Shown here: in pieces, positions 36,764-45,709 of the stretch
How positions within the stretch are numbered: position 1 is the stretch's first letter
How the letters are laid out: each line of letters starts with the position of its first letter
Origin: Pseudomonas entomophila
GTDB lineage: Bacteria; Pseudomonadota; Gammaproteobacteria; Pseudomonadales; Pseudomonadaceae
Assembly (NCBI RefSeq): GCF_018417595.1
Contig: NZ_CP070982.1
Location: forward strand, 1,761,501-1,825,500
Length of the DNA: 64,000 bases
Direction: 5' to 3'
Notes under the pieces: model-generated
What the model was told of the DNA's origin: nothing
Seen by the model: the letters and a program-made list of their open reading frames with translations, nothing else
Database searches by the model: none
Position numbers and translations under genes: made by a program

Positions 36764-37693
36764 ATGACCCCGACCATCGCCACCCTCGAGCAGCACCTGC
36801 TCGCCGCCCTCGATCCCGCACCCCAGGAAACCCGCCGCCTGTTTCATGGCCGTGGCCGTTGCTGGCCGGGGCTGGAACAGATCACCGTCGACTGGTTGGA
36901 TGGCGTGCTGCTGGTGGCGCTGTTCCGCGAGCCGCCCGAGGGCCAGCTGGCTGAGCTGGAGGAAATGCTCAAGGCCCTGGCGCAACGCCCGCAGTGGGCA
37001 GGCCAGGCCATTCTCCTGCAACACCGCTACTTGCCCGACAGCCCCGGCCAATGGCTGCTGGGCGAGCCCTGCCAGCAGCGCGAGGTGGTCGAGGATGGGC
37101 TTGCGTACCTGCTCGACCTCGGCGTGCGGCAGAACAACGGCCTGTTCCTCGACATGCGTTATGGGCGTCGCTGGGTGCGCGAGCAGGCGGCGGGCAAGCG
37201 GGTGCTCAACCTGTTCGCCTATACCTGCGGTTTCTCCGTGGCGGCGATCGCCGGCGGCGCCGAGCAGGTGGTCAACCTGGACATGGCCAAGTCGGCATTG
37301 TCCCGTGGCCGCGACAACCACAGGCTCAACGGCCATGACGCTTCGCGGGTCGCCTACCTGGGGCATGAGCTGTTCAAGTCGTGGGGCAAGGTACGCAAGT
37401 ATGGGCCGTACGACCTGATCATCATCGACCCGCCGACCTTTCAGCGCGGCAGCTTCGTGCTGACCCAGGACTACGGCAAGATCCTGCGGCGGTTGCCGGA
37501 GTTGTTGAGCGAGGGTGGGACGGTGCTGGCCTGTGTCAACGACCCGGGGATCGGGCCGCAGTTCCTGATCGATGGCATGGCCGAGCAAGCGCCGGAACTG
37601 GCGTTTGTCGAACGGCTGGAGAACCCGCCAGAATTTCCGGATGCCGACCCCGAGGGTGGGTTGAAGGCATTGGTGTTTCGTTCGCAGGCTTGA
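36764..37693 (+). CDS. class I SAM-dependent methyltransferase (RlmI/RlmK-like)
   Basis: A 309-residue protein whose C-terminal Rossmann fold has the SAM loop VLNLFAYTCGFSVAAIAGGA (about residues 146-165) and the catalytic motif IIIDPPTFQRGSF. FLDMRYGRRWVRE before the SAM loop and NNHRLNG-like RDNHRLNGHD match the rRNA cytosine methyltransferase group (RlmI, RlmK). It is shorter than RlmI (about 396) because the N-terminal PUA domain is absent. The target is probably RNA, but the exact substrate is unknown. Monocistronic between a terminator and a REP pair. Confidence 0.8.
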   Translation: MTPTIATLEQHLLAALDPAPQETRRLFHGRGRCWPGLEQITVDWLDGVLLVALFREPPEGQLAELEEMLKALAQRPQWAGQAILLQHRYLPDSPGQWLLGEPCQQREVVEDGLAYLLDLGVRQNNGLFLDMRYGRRWVREQAAGKRVLNLFAYTCGFSVAAIAGGAEQVVNLDMAKSALSRGRDNHRLNGHDASRVAYLGHELFKSWGKVRKYGPYDLIIIDPPTFQRGSFVLTQDYGKILRRLPELLSEGGTVLACVNDPGIGPQFLIDGMAEQAPELAFVERLENPPEFPDADPEGGLKALVFRSQA

Positions 37694-37698
37694 AATGC

Positions 37699-37765
37699 TG
37701 TTCGCCAGCAAGCTGGCTCCTACAAGAGGTTGCTTGGGCCTGCAGGGGCCGGCTTGCTGGCGAAG
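37699..37765. repeat. REP pair (inverted, imperfect)
   Basis: TTCGCCAGCAAGCTGGCTCC and the facing GGGGCCGGCTTGCTGGCGAA lie between the convergent methyltransferase and sulfate-binding genes. Confidence 0.85.
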
Positions 37766-37769
37766 GCGT

Positions 37770-38768
37770 TTACTTGTTGGTGTAGATCTGGTCGAACACG
37801 CCACCGTCGTTGAAGTGGGTCTTCTGCACGGTGCGCCAGTCACCGAAAGTCTTCTCCACCGACAGGAAGTCGACTTTCGGGAAGCGGTCGGTGTACTTGG
37901 CCAGCACTGCGGCGTCACGTGGGCGCAGGTAGTTGTTGGCGGCGATCTCCTGGGCCTCCGGCGACCACAGGTACTTCAGGTACTCCTCGGCCACGGCCTG
38001 GGTGCCTTTCTTCGCCACCACCTTGTCGACCACGCTCACTGGCGGTTCGGCTTCGGCCGACACGCTCGGGTAGATCACTTCGAACTGGTCGCGGCCGAAC
38101 TCGCGGGCGATCATCTCGGCTTCGTTCTCGAAGGTCACCAGCACATCACCAATCTGGTTGGTCATGAAGGTGGTGGTGGCGGCGCGGCCACCGGTGTCGA
38201 GCACCGGCGCCTGCTTGAACAGCTTGCCGACGAAGTCGCGGGCCTTGCTTTCGTCACCGCCTTGCTTGAGCACGTAGCCCCAGGCCGAGAGGTAGGTGTA
38301 GCGGCCGTTACCCGAGGTCTTGGGGTTGGGCACGATCACCTGCACGCCGTCCTTGAGCAGGTCTGGCCAGTCCTTCAGCGCTTTCGGGTTGCCCTTGCGC
38401 ACGATGAACACGGTGGCCGAGGTGAACGGCGCGCTGTTGTTCGGCAGGCGCGTCACCCAGTTGTCCGGCACCAGCTTGCCGTTGTCGGCCAGGGCGTTGA
38501 TGTCGGTGGCCATGTTCATGGTGATCACGTCGGCCGGCAGGCCATCGATCACCGCGCGCGCCTGCTTGCTCGAGCCGCCGAAGGACATCTGCACATTGAC
38601 CTTCTCGTTGTGCTCTTTATCCCAGTGCTTCTGGAACGCCGGGTTGTAGTCCTTGTAGAAGTCGCGCATCACGTCGTAGGAGACGTTGAGCAGGGTGGGA
38701 GCGGCCTGGGCGAGGTTGCCCAGGGCCAGGCCTGCGGCGAGCAGCGAGGCGCTGAAAAGTTTTTTCAC
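37770..38768 (-). CDS. sbp: periplasmic sulfate-binding protein
   Basis: A 332-residue ABC-transporter substrate-binding protein for sulfate or thiosulfate. It has a signal peptide (MKKLFSASLLAAGLALGNLA, cut before APTLLN). Family signatures are LNVSYDVMRDFYKDYN, FGGSSKQARAVIDGLPADVI and IVPNPKTSGNGRYTYLSAWGY. Start choice: the ATG at 38777 touches AAGGA with no spacing, whereas the GTG at 38768 is eight bases from it and gives a compact signal peptide. The permease and ATPase genes are not adjacent, so this is a stand-alone binding protein. Confidence 0.92.
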   Translation of the reverse strand: MKKLFSASLLAAGLALGNLAQAAPTLLNVSYDVMRDFYKDYNPAFQKHWDKEHNEKVNVQMSFGGSSKQARAVIDGLPADVITMNMATDINALADNGKLVPDNWVTRLPNNSAPFTSATVFIVRKGNPKALKDWPDLLKDGVQVIVPNPKTSGNGRYTYLSAWGYVLKQGGDESKARDFVGKLFKQAPVLDTGGRAATTTFMTNQIGDVLVTFENEAEMIAREFGRDQFEVIYPSVSAEAEPPVSVVDKVVAKKGTQAVAEEYLKYLWSPEAQEIAANNYLRPRDAAVLAKYTDRFPKVDFLSVEKTFGDWRTVQKTHFNDGGVFDQIYTNK

Positions 38769-38888
38769 TGGGGGCATTCCTTGTTCTGGTTCAAAGGGTT
38801 GGCGATTTGCCAGCGACTATAGCGGGTGGCTTTGCGCGGGTTAAAGAACAAAACGGTCTTTGGTTATGTCGTTGTCGGTGCAGGCCCT

Positions 38889-38951
38889 ATCGCGGCTGAA
38901 GCCGCTCCTGCACATTTGCGCAGAACCTGTAGGAGCGGCTTCAGCCGCGAT
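38889..38951. repeat. REP pair (inverted)
   Basis: ATCGCGGCTGAAGCCGCTCC and its reverse complement, about 20 bases apart, lie just downstream of the ion-channel gene. Confidence 0.92.
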
Positions 38952-38970
38952 GGCGTCAGCACCGTCACCT

Positions 38971-39792
38971 TCACTGCTTGGGGAACAACGCATTGCCACA
39001 CCGCGAACAGAACGCCGCGCCATGCTCATGGTGATGCTTGGCGCAGGTCGGGCAGTCGTGCTGCAGCTGTTCGCCGCGCAGGGCATTGGCCAGTTCGGCG
39101 GTGAAGATGCCGGTGGGCACGGCAATGATCGAATAACCAGTGATCATCACCAGCGACGACAGCACCTGCCCCAGCGGCGTCTTCGGCACGATATCGCCGA
39201 AGCCCACGGTGGTCAGGGTGACGATGGCCCAGTAAATGCCCTTGGGGATGCTGGTAAAGCCATGCTCCGGCCCTTCGATCACATACATCAGTGTGCCGAA
39301 CACGGTGACCAGGGTCGACACGCTGACCAGGAACACGATGATCTTCTGCTTGCTGCCCTGCAGCGCCGCCAGCAGGTAGTGGGCCTGCTTCAGGTAGGGG
39401 CTGAGCTTGAGCACGCGGAAGATCCGCAGCATGCGGATCACGCGGATGATCAGCAAGTACTGGGCGTCGCTGTAGTACAGGGCGAGGATGCCCGGCACGA
39501 TCGCCAGCAGGTCGACCAGCCCGTAGAAGCTGAAGGCGTAGCGCAGCGGCTTGGGCGAGCAGTACAGGCGGGTGATGTACTCGGCGAGAAAGATGGCCGT
39601 GAAGCCCCATTCGATACCCGCCAGCAGTCCGGCGTAGTTGCGGTGCACGTCGTCGATGCTGTCGAGGATCACCGTGACCAGGCTGGCCAGGATGATCAGC
39701 AGAAGGATCTTGTCGAAGCGTCTTCCAGCAACGGTGTCGGTCTGGAAGACGATGACGTAGAGCCGCTCGCGCAAGCTCGAAGGGTTGTCCAT
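38971..39792 (-). CDS. voltage-gated-type potassium channel with C-terminal zinc ribbon
   Basis: A 273-residue six-helix ion channel. S4 carries regularly spaced arginines (R117, R120, R123, R126 in RVIRMLRIFRVLKL). The pore helix and filter read TTVGFGD (194-200), a GFG variant of the usual GYG that is still seen in K+ channels. S6 follows (SSLVMITGYSIIAVPTGIF). The cytoplasmic tail has two CxxC pairs (CPTC 247-250, CSRC 262-265) forming a probable zinc ribbon. The physiological role is not evident from the neighbours. Confidence 0.88.
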   Translation of the reverse strand: MDNPSSLRERLYVIVFQTDTVAGRRFDKILLLIILASLVTVILDSIDDVHRNYAGLLAGIEWGFTAIFLAEYITRLYCSPKPLRYAFSFYGLVDLLAIVPGILALYYSDAQYLLIIRVIRMLRIFRVLKLSPYLKQAHYLLAALQGSKQKIIVFLVSVSTLVTVFGTLMYVIEGPEHGFTSIPKGIYWAIVTLTTVGFGDIVPKTPLGQVLSSLVMITGYSIIAVPTGIFTAELANALRGEQLQHDCPTCAKHHHEHGAAFCSRCGNALFPKQ

Positions 39793-39837
39793 GGGCGCGT
39801 TCCATTATGCGAATGGGCAGAGCCTAGGGGCTGTGTT

Positions 39838-40713
39838 TCAGCTGTGCAAGCGAGGCGCGTTGCGGCGCTGGTTGAGTTGCAGCAGGTGGTTGCCCAGGTG
39901 CATCAGCCAGCAGGCGGTCACGAACGGCGCGGTCAGCCCGGCGATGGGCAGCAAGCTGAACAACGGTTGCAGCAGCAGCGCGCAGGCGATCGCCAGCAGG
40001 GTCATCCAAGGTTTCTCACCCTGGCGGCTGAAGGCCAGGGCCGCCAGCGCCGCGTTGAAGCCATACAGGCCCAACCAGGCGCCCTGTGCTTCACCGGCCA
40101 GCAGCGCGACGCCACCGCCGATTGCCGAGCCGATCACCGCCCAGGTGGCGGCATACGGGTTGGCGAAGTACATGCCGATGACGATCAGCAGGCCGGCCAT
40201 GGGCTTGTCCAGCAGGAAGATCTGGCCCACGCCACGCAGCAGGGCATACACCGGATCGGCCTCGACGTAGCCGTTGGCCGAGGGTGTCGCCATCAGCAGG
40301 GTGGCCCAACCCAGCAGTACGAAGGGGGCGGTGTAGGCGACCAGCAGCTTGCCGCCGCGCTTGCGCCATTGGTGGGTGAGCATGCTCGACAGGCCGCCGG
40401 CGGCGATGATCAGCGGCGGCAGGATCGCCGACCAGGGCAACACGGCGCTGATCAGCAGGCCGATCAGCACGCCGTTGTAGCAGTACAGCCCGGCCTGGCG
40501 ATCAGCGCGGTCGTAGCCACGGCGCTGGGCGGTGAGCAGGCCGGCCAGGGCACCGAGCAGGGCGCCGCCGACCAGGTCGGGGGCGGTCAGCAGGATGGCC
40601 AGCAGGCAGCACAGGCCGCACAGGGGGTTGCGCAGCAGCAGCACCTGGCTGAAGCCGTTGAGCAGCGCCGTGGCCCAGTCGGGGCACGGGTTGACGAAAT
40701 TCTTGGTGTACAT
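39838..40713 (-). CDS. urea transporter (UT family)
   Basis: A 291-residue membrane protein of the urea-channel family. Two internal repeats are visible: RQAGLYCYNGVLIGLLISAV and AWLGLYGFNAALAALAFS, each holding the L-x-G-(F/Y)-N signature of UT proteins. About ten hydrophobic helices are present. It would pass urea down its gradient, which fits this window because the uric acid pathway at 52-60 kb releases urea from ureidoglycolate. It is 172 bases downstream of pyk on the same strand, with a REP pair between, so co-transcription is uncertain. No urease genes are in the window. Confidence 0.9.
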   Translation of the reverse strand: MYTKNFVNPCPDWATALLNGFSQVLLLRNPLCGLCCLLAILLTAPDLVGGALLGALAGLLTAQRRGYDRADRQAGLYCYNGVLIGLLISAVLPWSAILPPLIIAAGGLSSMLTHQWRKRGGKLLVAYTAPFVLLGWATLLMATPSANGYVEADPVYALLRGVGQIFLLDKPMAGLLIVIGMYFANPYAATWAVIGSAIGGGVALLAGEAQGAWLGLYGFNAALAALAFSRQGEKPWMTLLAIACALLLQPLFSLLPIAGLTAPFVTACWLMHLGNHLLQLNQRRNAPRLHS

Positions 40714-40796
40714 GGGCAGTCAATGAAGTTGAGGGGGAAGCGGTGGGCCTCTTCGGGCCTCGGTTTGTCCGCAATGGTTGCCAGTGTTGCTATCCC

Positions 40797-40870
40797 TGTG
40801 GGAGCGGGTTTACCCGCGAATGCGATGTTGAATCTACCGACGCATTCGCGGGTAAACCCGCTCCCACAGC
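40797..40870. repeat. REP pair (inverted)
   Basis: TGTGGGAGCGGGTTTACCCG and its reverse complement CGGGTAAACCCGCTCCCACA face each other about 30 bases apart, between pyk and the urea transporter. Confidence 0.93.
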
Positions 40871-40885
40871 AAAAACGAGATGGCT

Positions 40886-42301
40886 TTAGACCAACGTCTC
40901 GATCCGCAGCGTATTAGTCGAACCTGGCTTGCCGAAAGGCACACCGGCGGTGATCAGCAGCGTGTCGCCACGGCTGGCCATGCCTTGCGCCTGGGCGATC
41001 TCCAGTGCGGTGGAGACCACCTCGTCGACCTGGCGCAGGCGGTCGTTGACCACCGAGTGCACGCCCCAGGTCACGCTCAGGCGGCGGGCGGTGTTCAGGT
41101 TCGGCGTCAGGTTGAGGATCGGCGCCCGTGGCCGCTCGCGGGCGGCGCGCAGGGTCGAGGCCCCCGACTCGCTGTAATTGACCAGCACCGCCACCGGCAG
41201 GATGCCGCTGATACGGCGGATCGCACAGCTGATGGCGTCGGACACGGTCGCCTCGGCCTTGGGCCGGCCGACGTCGAGCTGGGCTTGGTAGTCCGGGCCG
41301 TTCTCCACCTGGCGGATGATCTTGCTCATCATCTGCACCGCCTCCAGCGGGTAGTCGCCCGAAGCCGTTTCGGCCGACAGCATCACTGCGTCCGCGCCTT
41401 CGGCCACGGCGTTGGCCACGTCGGTGACTTCGGCGCGGGTCGGGGCCGGGGAGAAACGCATCGACTCGAGCATCTGGGTGGCCACCACCACGGGTTTGCC
41501 CAGCTGGCGGCAGGTGCCGATGATACGTTTCTGGATCTGCGGCACGCTCTCGGCCGGCACTTCAACGCCCAGATCGCCACGGGCGACCATGATCGCGTCG
41601 GACAGCTCGGCGATAGCTTGCAGTTGCTCGACCGCCGAGGGTTTCTCGATCTTGGCCATCAGGTAGGCACGGTCGCCGATCAACTGGCGGGCCTCGGTGA
41701 TGTCTTCGGGGCGCTGCACGAACGACAGGGCCACCCAGTCCACGCCCAGTTCCAGGCCGAAGGCCAGGTCGCGGCGGTCCTTCTCGGTGAGCGGGGAGAG
41801 GTCCAGCACCGCCTGGGGCACGTTGACCCCCTTGCGGTCGGACAGTTCGCCGCCGGCCAGCACTTCGGTGTCGATGGCGTCGCTGTGCTTGGCGGTCACC
41901 CGCAGGCGCAGCTTGCCGTCGTCCAGCAGCAGGTCCATGCCGGGTTCCAGCGCGGCGATGATCTCCGGGTGCGGCAGGTTGACCCGACGGCTGTCGCCCG
42001 GGGTCTGGTCCAGGTCCAGGCGCAAGGCCTGGCCGCGTTGCAGCTGCACCTTGCCTTCGGCGAAGCGGCCTACCCGCAGTTTCGGGCCCTGCAGGTCCAT
42101 GAGGATACCCAGCGGATAGTTGAGCTGCTGCTCGACTTCGCGGATCCACTGGTAGCGCAGGGCGTGGTCGGTGTGTTCGCCGTGGCTGAAGTTGAGGCGG
42201 AAGATGTTCACCCCGGCTTCGACCAACTGGCGGATGTCATCGATGCCTTTGATCGCAGGCCCGAGGGTGGCGAGGATTTTGACTTTTTTATCAGGCGTCA
42301 T
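40886..42301 (-). CDS. pykF: pyruvate kinase
   Basis: A 471-residue pyruvate kinase that converts phosphoenolpyruvate and ADP to pyruvate and ATP. Signatures: KILATLGPA, LNFSHGEH, LMDLQGPKLRVG, the catalytic loop LMAKIEKPSAVEQL, VARGDLGVEVP and VATQMLESM followed by PTRAEVTDVANAV. The length is normal. Its ATG overlaps the ttuD stop (ATGA, 42298-42301), so it is translated with the glycerate genes as the last step of the glyoxylate route. It is therefore probably the inducible isoenzyme rather than the housekeeping PykA. Confidence 0.95.
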   Translation of the reverse strand: MTPDKKVKILATLGPAIKGIDDIRQLVEAGVNIFRLNFSHGEHTDHALRYQWIREVEQQLNYPLGILMDLQGPKLRVGRFAEGKVQLQRGQALRLDLDQTPGDSRRVNLPHPEIIAALEPGMDLLLDDGKLRLRVTAKHSDAIDTEVLAGGELSDRKGVNVPQAVLDLSPLTEKDRRDLAFGLELGVDWVALSFVQRPEDITEARQLIGDRAYLMAKIEKPSAVEQLQAIAELSDAIMVARGDLGVEVPAESVPQIQKRIIGTCRQLGKPVVVATQMLESMRFSPAPTRAEVTDVANAVAEGADAVMLSAETASGDYPLEAVQMMSKIIRQVENGPDYQAQLDVGRPKAEATVSDAISCAIRRISGILPVAVLVNYSESGASTLRAARERPRAPILNLTPNLNTARRLSVTWGVHSVVNDRLRQVDEVVSTALEIAQAQGMASRGDTLLITAGVPFGKPGSTNTLRIETLV

Positions 42302-43572
42302 GATTGCGGGGTCTCGAGGATCAGGATGGCGCGGAAGTCGTTGACGTTGGTGCGGGTCGGCTCGGTGACGATCAGCGCATCGAGCGCCTCGAAGTAGCCG
42401 TAGCCGTTGTTGTCGTCCAGCTCGTCGCTGGCCGACAGGCCCAGGGCCTCGGCGCGGGCGTAGCTGTCCGGGGTCATGAAGGCGCCGGCGTTGTCTTCGG
42501 ACCCATCGATGCCGTCGGTATCGCCGGCCAGGGCATACACGCCCGGCAGGCCCTTGAGGCTTTCGGTGAGGCTGAGCAGGAACTCGGCGTTGCGCCCGCC
42601 ACGGCCGTTGCCGCGCACGGTGACGGTGGTCTCGCCACCGGACAGGATCACGCAGGGCGCCTTCAGCGGCTGGCCATGCAGCACGATCTGGCGGGCGATG
42701 CCGGCATGCACCTTCGCCACCTCGCGGGACTCACCCTCCAGGTCACCGAGGATCAGCGGGCTGAAACCGGCCTGGCGGGCTTTCACCGCCGCGGCCTCCA
42801 GCGACTGCTGGGGCTTGGCAATGAGCTGGAAGTGGCTGCGGGCGAGAGCGGGGTCGTCGGCCTTGACGGTTTCCGAGGCTGGGTTGTTCAGCCAGTCGAT
42901 GACCGCCTTCGGTGCTTCGATGCCGTAGCGCTTGAGGATCGCCAGTGCTTCGGCCGAGGTGCTCGGGTCGGCCACGGTGGGGCCGGAGGCGATGACCGTG
43001 GCGAGGTCGCCCGGCACGTCGGAAATCGCATAGGTGTACACCGTGGCCGGCCAGCAGGCCTTGGCCAGGCGACCGCCCTTGATTGCCGAGAGGTGCTTGC
43101 GCACGCAGTTCATCTCGCCGATGGTGGCGCCGGACTTGAGCAGGGCCTTGTTGATCTGCTGCTTGTCGGCCAGGGTCAGGCCTTCGGCGGGCAGTGCCAG
43201 CAGTGCGGAACCACCACCGGAAAGCAGGAAGATGACGCGGTCGTCTTCGCTCAGGTTGCTGACCAGCGCCAGCACGCGCTTGGCCACGGCGAGGCCTGCG
43301 GCATCGGGGACCGGGTGGGCGGCTTCGACCACCTCGATCTTCTGGCAGCTGGCGCCATGGCCGTAGCGGGTGACCACCAGGCCGGAGACTTCACCTTGCC
43401 AGCACTTCTCGACCACTTCGGCCATGGCCGCAGCGGCCTTGCCGGCGCCGATGACGATGACCCGGCCGCTGCGGTCGGCGGGCAGGCAGGGTTCCAGGAC
43501 CTGGCGGGGGTGGGCGGCGGCGATGGCTGTGTCGAACAGTTCGCGCAGGAGTTCTTGTGGATCGACCGACAT
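42298..43572 (-). CDS. ttuD: glycerate 2-kinase/hydroxypyruvate reductase (TtuD family)
   Basis: A 424-residue protein of the MOFRL/GckA family. It contains VIVIGAGKAAAAMAEVVE, the loop IFLLSGGGSALLALPAEGLT, GEMNCVRKHLSAIKGGRLA and GGETTVTVRGNGRGGRNAEF. Historical annotation is hydroxypyruvate reductase, but characterised homologues phosphorylate glycerate to 2-phosphoglycerate. In this operon the kinase role explains the next gene, pyk. The start at 43572 (MSVDPQELLREL) has GGGAG at six bases; an in-frame ATG at 43713 would add 47 residues overlapping a REP. Confidence 0.92.
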   Translation of the reverse strand: MSVDPQELLRELFDTAIAAAHPRQVLEPCLPADRSGRVIVIGAGKAAAAMAEVVEKCWQGEVSGLVVTRYGHGASCQKIEVVEAAHPVPDAAGLAVAKRVLALVSNLSEDDRVIFLLSGGGSALLALPAEGLTLADKQQINKALLKSGATIGEMNCVRKHLSAIKGGRLAKACWPATVYTYAISDVPGDLATVIASGPTVADPSTSAEALAILKRYGIEAPKAVIDWLNNPASETVKADDPALARSHFQLIAKPQQSLEAAAVKARQAGFSPLILGDLEGESREVAKVHAGIARQIVLHGQPLKAPCVILSGGETTVTVRGNGRGGRNAEFLLSLTESLKGLPGVYALAGDTDGIDGSEDNAGAFMTPDSYARAEALGLSASDELDDNNGYGYFEALDALIVTEPTRTNVNDFRAILILETPQS

Positions 43573-43711
43573 GGCAGGCTCCCAAAATTCTTGTTGTTCT
43601 GCAGAATCGAAAACGCCCCTGGAACTGCCTCCGTGCAGGCCGAACCAGGGGCGGGTGTTGCTCGGTGCCACCTCATGGACCTGTGGTTGCAGGTTCATCG
43701 GTGTTGGCCGC

Positions 43712-43785
43712 ATCGCGGATGAATCCGCTCCTACAGGCCATTCATTGCGTTCGGATCAACCTGTAGGAGCGGATTCATCCGCGAA
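43712..43785. repeat. REP pair (inverted)
   Basis: CATCGCGGATGAATCCGCTC and a facing copy in reverse lie between glxR and ttuD. The same hairpin sequence is part of the large palindromic repeats at 10.4 and 60.3 kb. Confidence 0.92.
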
Positions 43786-43799
43786 GGGCCGGTACAGGT

Positions 43800-44693
43800 T
43801 TACTTGTCGTCGCGGATCGAGAAGTTGGCCATGTGCTCCAGGCCCTTGATCAGCGCCGAGTGGTCCCAGTTGCCACCGCCCAGTGCCACGCAGGTGCTGA
43901 ACACTTGCTGGGCGTTGGAGGTGTTGGGCAAGTTGATGCCCAGTTCCTTGGCGCCCTGCAGGGCCAGGTTCAGGTCCTTCTGGTGCAGGTTGATGCGGAA
44001 GCCCGGGTCGAAGGTGCCCTTGATCATGCGCTCGGCGTGCACTTCGAGGATCTTCGACGAGGCGAAGCCGCCCATCAGCGCTTCGCGCACCTTGGCTGGA
44101 TCTGCGCCGTTCTTGGCGGCGAACAGCAGGGCTTCGCCGACGGCCTGGATGTTCAGGGCGACGATGATCTGGTTGGCGACCTTGGCGGTCTGGCCATCGC
44201 CGTTGCCACCGACGCGGGTGATGTTCTTGCCCATGGCTTCGAACAGCGGCAGGGCACGTTCGAAGGCTTTCGGGCAGCCACCGACCATTATGCTCAGGGT
44301 CGCGGCCTTGGCACCGACTTCACCACCAGAGACTGGGGCGTCCAGGTAGGCGGCGCCGGTGGCCTTGATCTTCTCGGCGAAGGCCTTGGTGGCAGTCGGG
44401 GAGATCGAGCTCATGTCGATCACTACCTTGTTCGGGCCGACGCCCTCGACGACACCGTTCTCACCGAACAGGACGCTTTCGACCTGCGGGGTGTCCGGCA
44501 CCATGACGATGATGAATTCAGCTTCCTGGGCCACTTCCTTCGGGTTGGCCAGGGCCACGGCGCCGGCGGCGATCAGGTCGGCCGGGGCGGCGTCGTGGTG
44601 GGTGGATACGAAGATGCTGTGACCTGCTTTTTGCAGGTTCTGGGCCATGGGCTTGCCCATGATGCCGGTGCCGAGGAAACCGATTTTAGCCAT
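43800..44693 (-). CDS. glxR: 2-hydroxy-3-oxopropionate (tartronate semialdehyde) reductase
   Basis: A 297-residue beta-hydroxyacid dehydrogenase that reduces tartronate semialdehyde to glycerate. The NAD(P) loop IGFLGTGIMGKPMAQNL is at residues 4-20, the substrate motif DAPVSGGEVGAKAATL follows, and the catalytic lysine lies in GDGQTAKVANQIIVA. It is third in the gcl-hyi-glxR-ttuD-pyk series, all on the minus strand, with REP pairs in the intergenic gaps on both sides. Start at 44693 directly into the Rossmann strand. Confidence 0.95.
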   Translation of the reverse strand: MAKIGFLGTGIMGKPMAQNLQKAGHSIFVSTHHDAAPADLIAAGAVALANPKEVAQEAEFIIVMVPDTPQVESVLFGENGVVEGVGPNKVVIDMSSISPTATKAFAEKIKATGAAYLDAPVSGGEVGAKAATLSIMVGGCPKAFERALPLFEAMGKNITRVGGNGDGQTAKVANQIIVALNIQAVGEALLFAAKNGADPAKVREALMGGFASSKILEVHAERMIKGTFDPGFRINLHQKDLNLALQGAKELGINLPNTSNAQQVFSTCVALGGGNWDHSALIKGLEHMANFSIRDDK

Positions 44694-44738
44694 GAGAGTT
44701 CTGCCTCTTTGTATTTGTATGAACAGGCGACCTGGCCC

Positions 44739-44856
44739 CTGTAGGAGCGGCCTTGTGCCGCGAAAGGGGCGCGCAGCGGCCCCACGATCTCAATCACGCC
44801 GGAAAATTGCCGGGGCTGCTGCGCAGCCCTTTCGCGGCTCAAGGCCGCTCCTACAA
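44739..44856. repeat. REP pair (inverted, wide spacer)
   Basis: CTGTAGGAGCGGCCTTGTGCC on the left and GGCTCAAGGCCGCTCCTACA on the right are about 75 bases apart. A second, inner inverted repeat (GGGGCGCGCAGCGGCCCC-like) lies in the spacer. Located between hyi and glxR. Confidence 0.88.
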
Positions 44857-44872
44857 TGGTCCTGCGTGCGTC

Positions 44873-45655
44873 TCAAATTGCGTTATGGGTCTTCAACCAG
44901 CCCAGGCCAGCTTCAGTGGTGGTCTTGGGCTTGTACTCCGCGCCCACCCAGCCCTGGTAGCCGATGCGGTCCAGGTGCTCGAACAGGAAGCGGTAGTTGA
45001 TCTCGCCGGTGCCCGGCTCGTGGCGGCCCGGGTTGTCGGCCAGCTGCACGTGGTTGATCAGCTTCAGGTTGGTTTCCAGGGTGCGGGCCAGGTCACCTTC
45101 CATGATCTGCATGTGGTAGATGTCGTACTGCAGGAACAGGTTGTCGCTGCCCACCTCGGCCTGGATCTCCAGGGCCTGCTGGGTGGTGTTCAGGTAGAAG
45201 CCGGGGATGTCGCGGGTGTTGATCATTTCCATGACCAGGCGGATCCCGGCGGCCTTGAGCTTGTCAGCGGCGTAGCGCAGGTTCTCGACGAAGGTCTTGC
45301 GCACAGTGGCGCAGTCCAGGCCCTCGGGGCGAATACCGGCCAGGGCGTTGACCTGGGTGTTGCCCAGCACCTTGGCGTACGCGATGGCCTTGTCGACGCC
45401 GGCGCGGAACTCTTCGACGCGATCCGGGTGGCAGGTGATGCCGCGCTCACCTTTCGACCAGTCACCCGCAGGCAGGTTGAACAGCACTTGCGTCAGGCCG
45501 TGGGCATCGAGCTGCTGCTTGATTTCATTGGCGCTGAAATCGTACGGGAAGAGGTATTCGACACCGCTGAAGCCGGCGTCGGCGGCGGCCTTGAAGCGGG
45601 CCAGGAAGTCCTGCTCGGTGAACAGCATGGACAGGTTGGCGGCGAAGCGAGGCAT
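44873..45655 (-). CDS. hyi: hydroxypyruvate isomerase
   Basis: A 260-residue TIM-barrel enzyme interconverting hydroxypyruvate and tartronate semialdehyde. Signatures: MPRFAANLSMLFTE at the start, VMEMINTRDIPGFYL, YDIYHMQIMEGDLART and HVQLADNPGRHEPGTGEINY. The glutamate and histidine metal ligands lie in these motifs. It is directly after gcl, separated by 54 bases holding a strong hairpin (45679-45699), which may tune relative expression. Length is normal. Confidence 0.95.
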   Translation of the reverse strand: MPRFAANLSMLFTEQDFLARFKAAADAGFSGVEYLFPYDFSANEIKQQLDAHGLTQVLFNLPAGDWSKGERGITCHPDRVEEFRAGVDKAIAYAKVLGNTQVNALAGIRPEGLDCATVRKTFVENLRYAADKLKAAGIRLVMEMINTRDIPGFYLNTTQQALEIQAEVGSDNLFLQYDIYHMQIMEGDLARTLETNLKLINHVQLADNPGRHEPGTGEINYRFLFEHLDRIGYQGWVGAEYKPKTTTEAGLGWLKTHNAI

Positions 45656-45678
45656 AAGTCGTCTCCTTGCGTTGAAGA

Positions 45679-45699
45679 CCCCCGCGCAAGGCGCGGGGG
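45679..45699 (-). other. hairpin between gcl and hyi
   Basis: CCCCCGCGC pairs with GCGCGGGGG over a three-base loop. No T tract follows on the minus strand, so it is more likely an RNA-stability element at the 3' end of the gcl message than a full stop. Confidence 0.5.
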
Positions 45700-45709
45700 C
45701 GTCAGGCGA

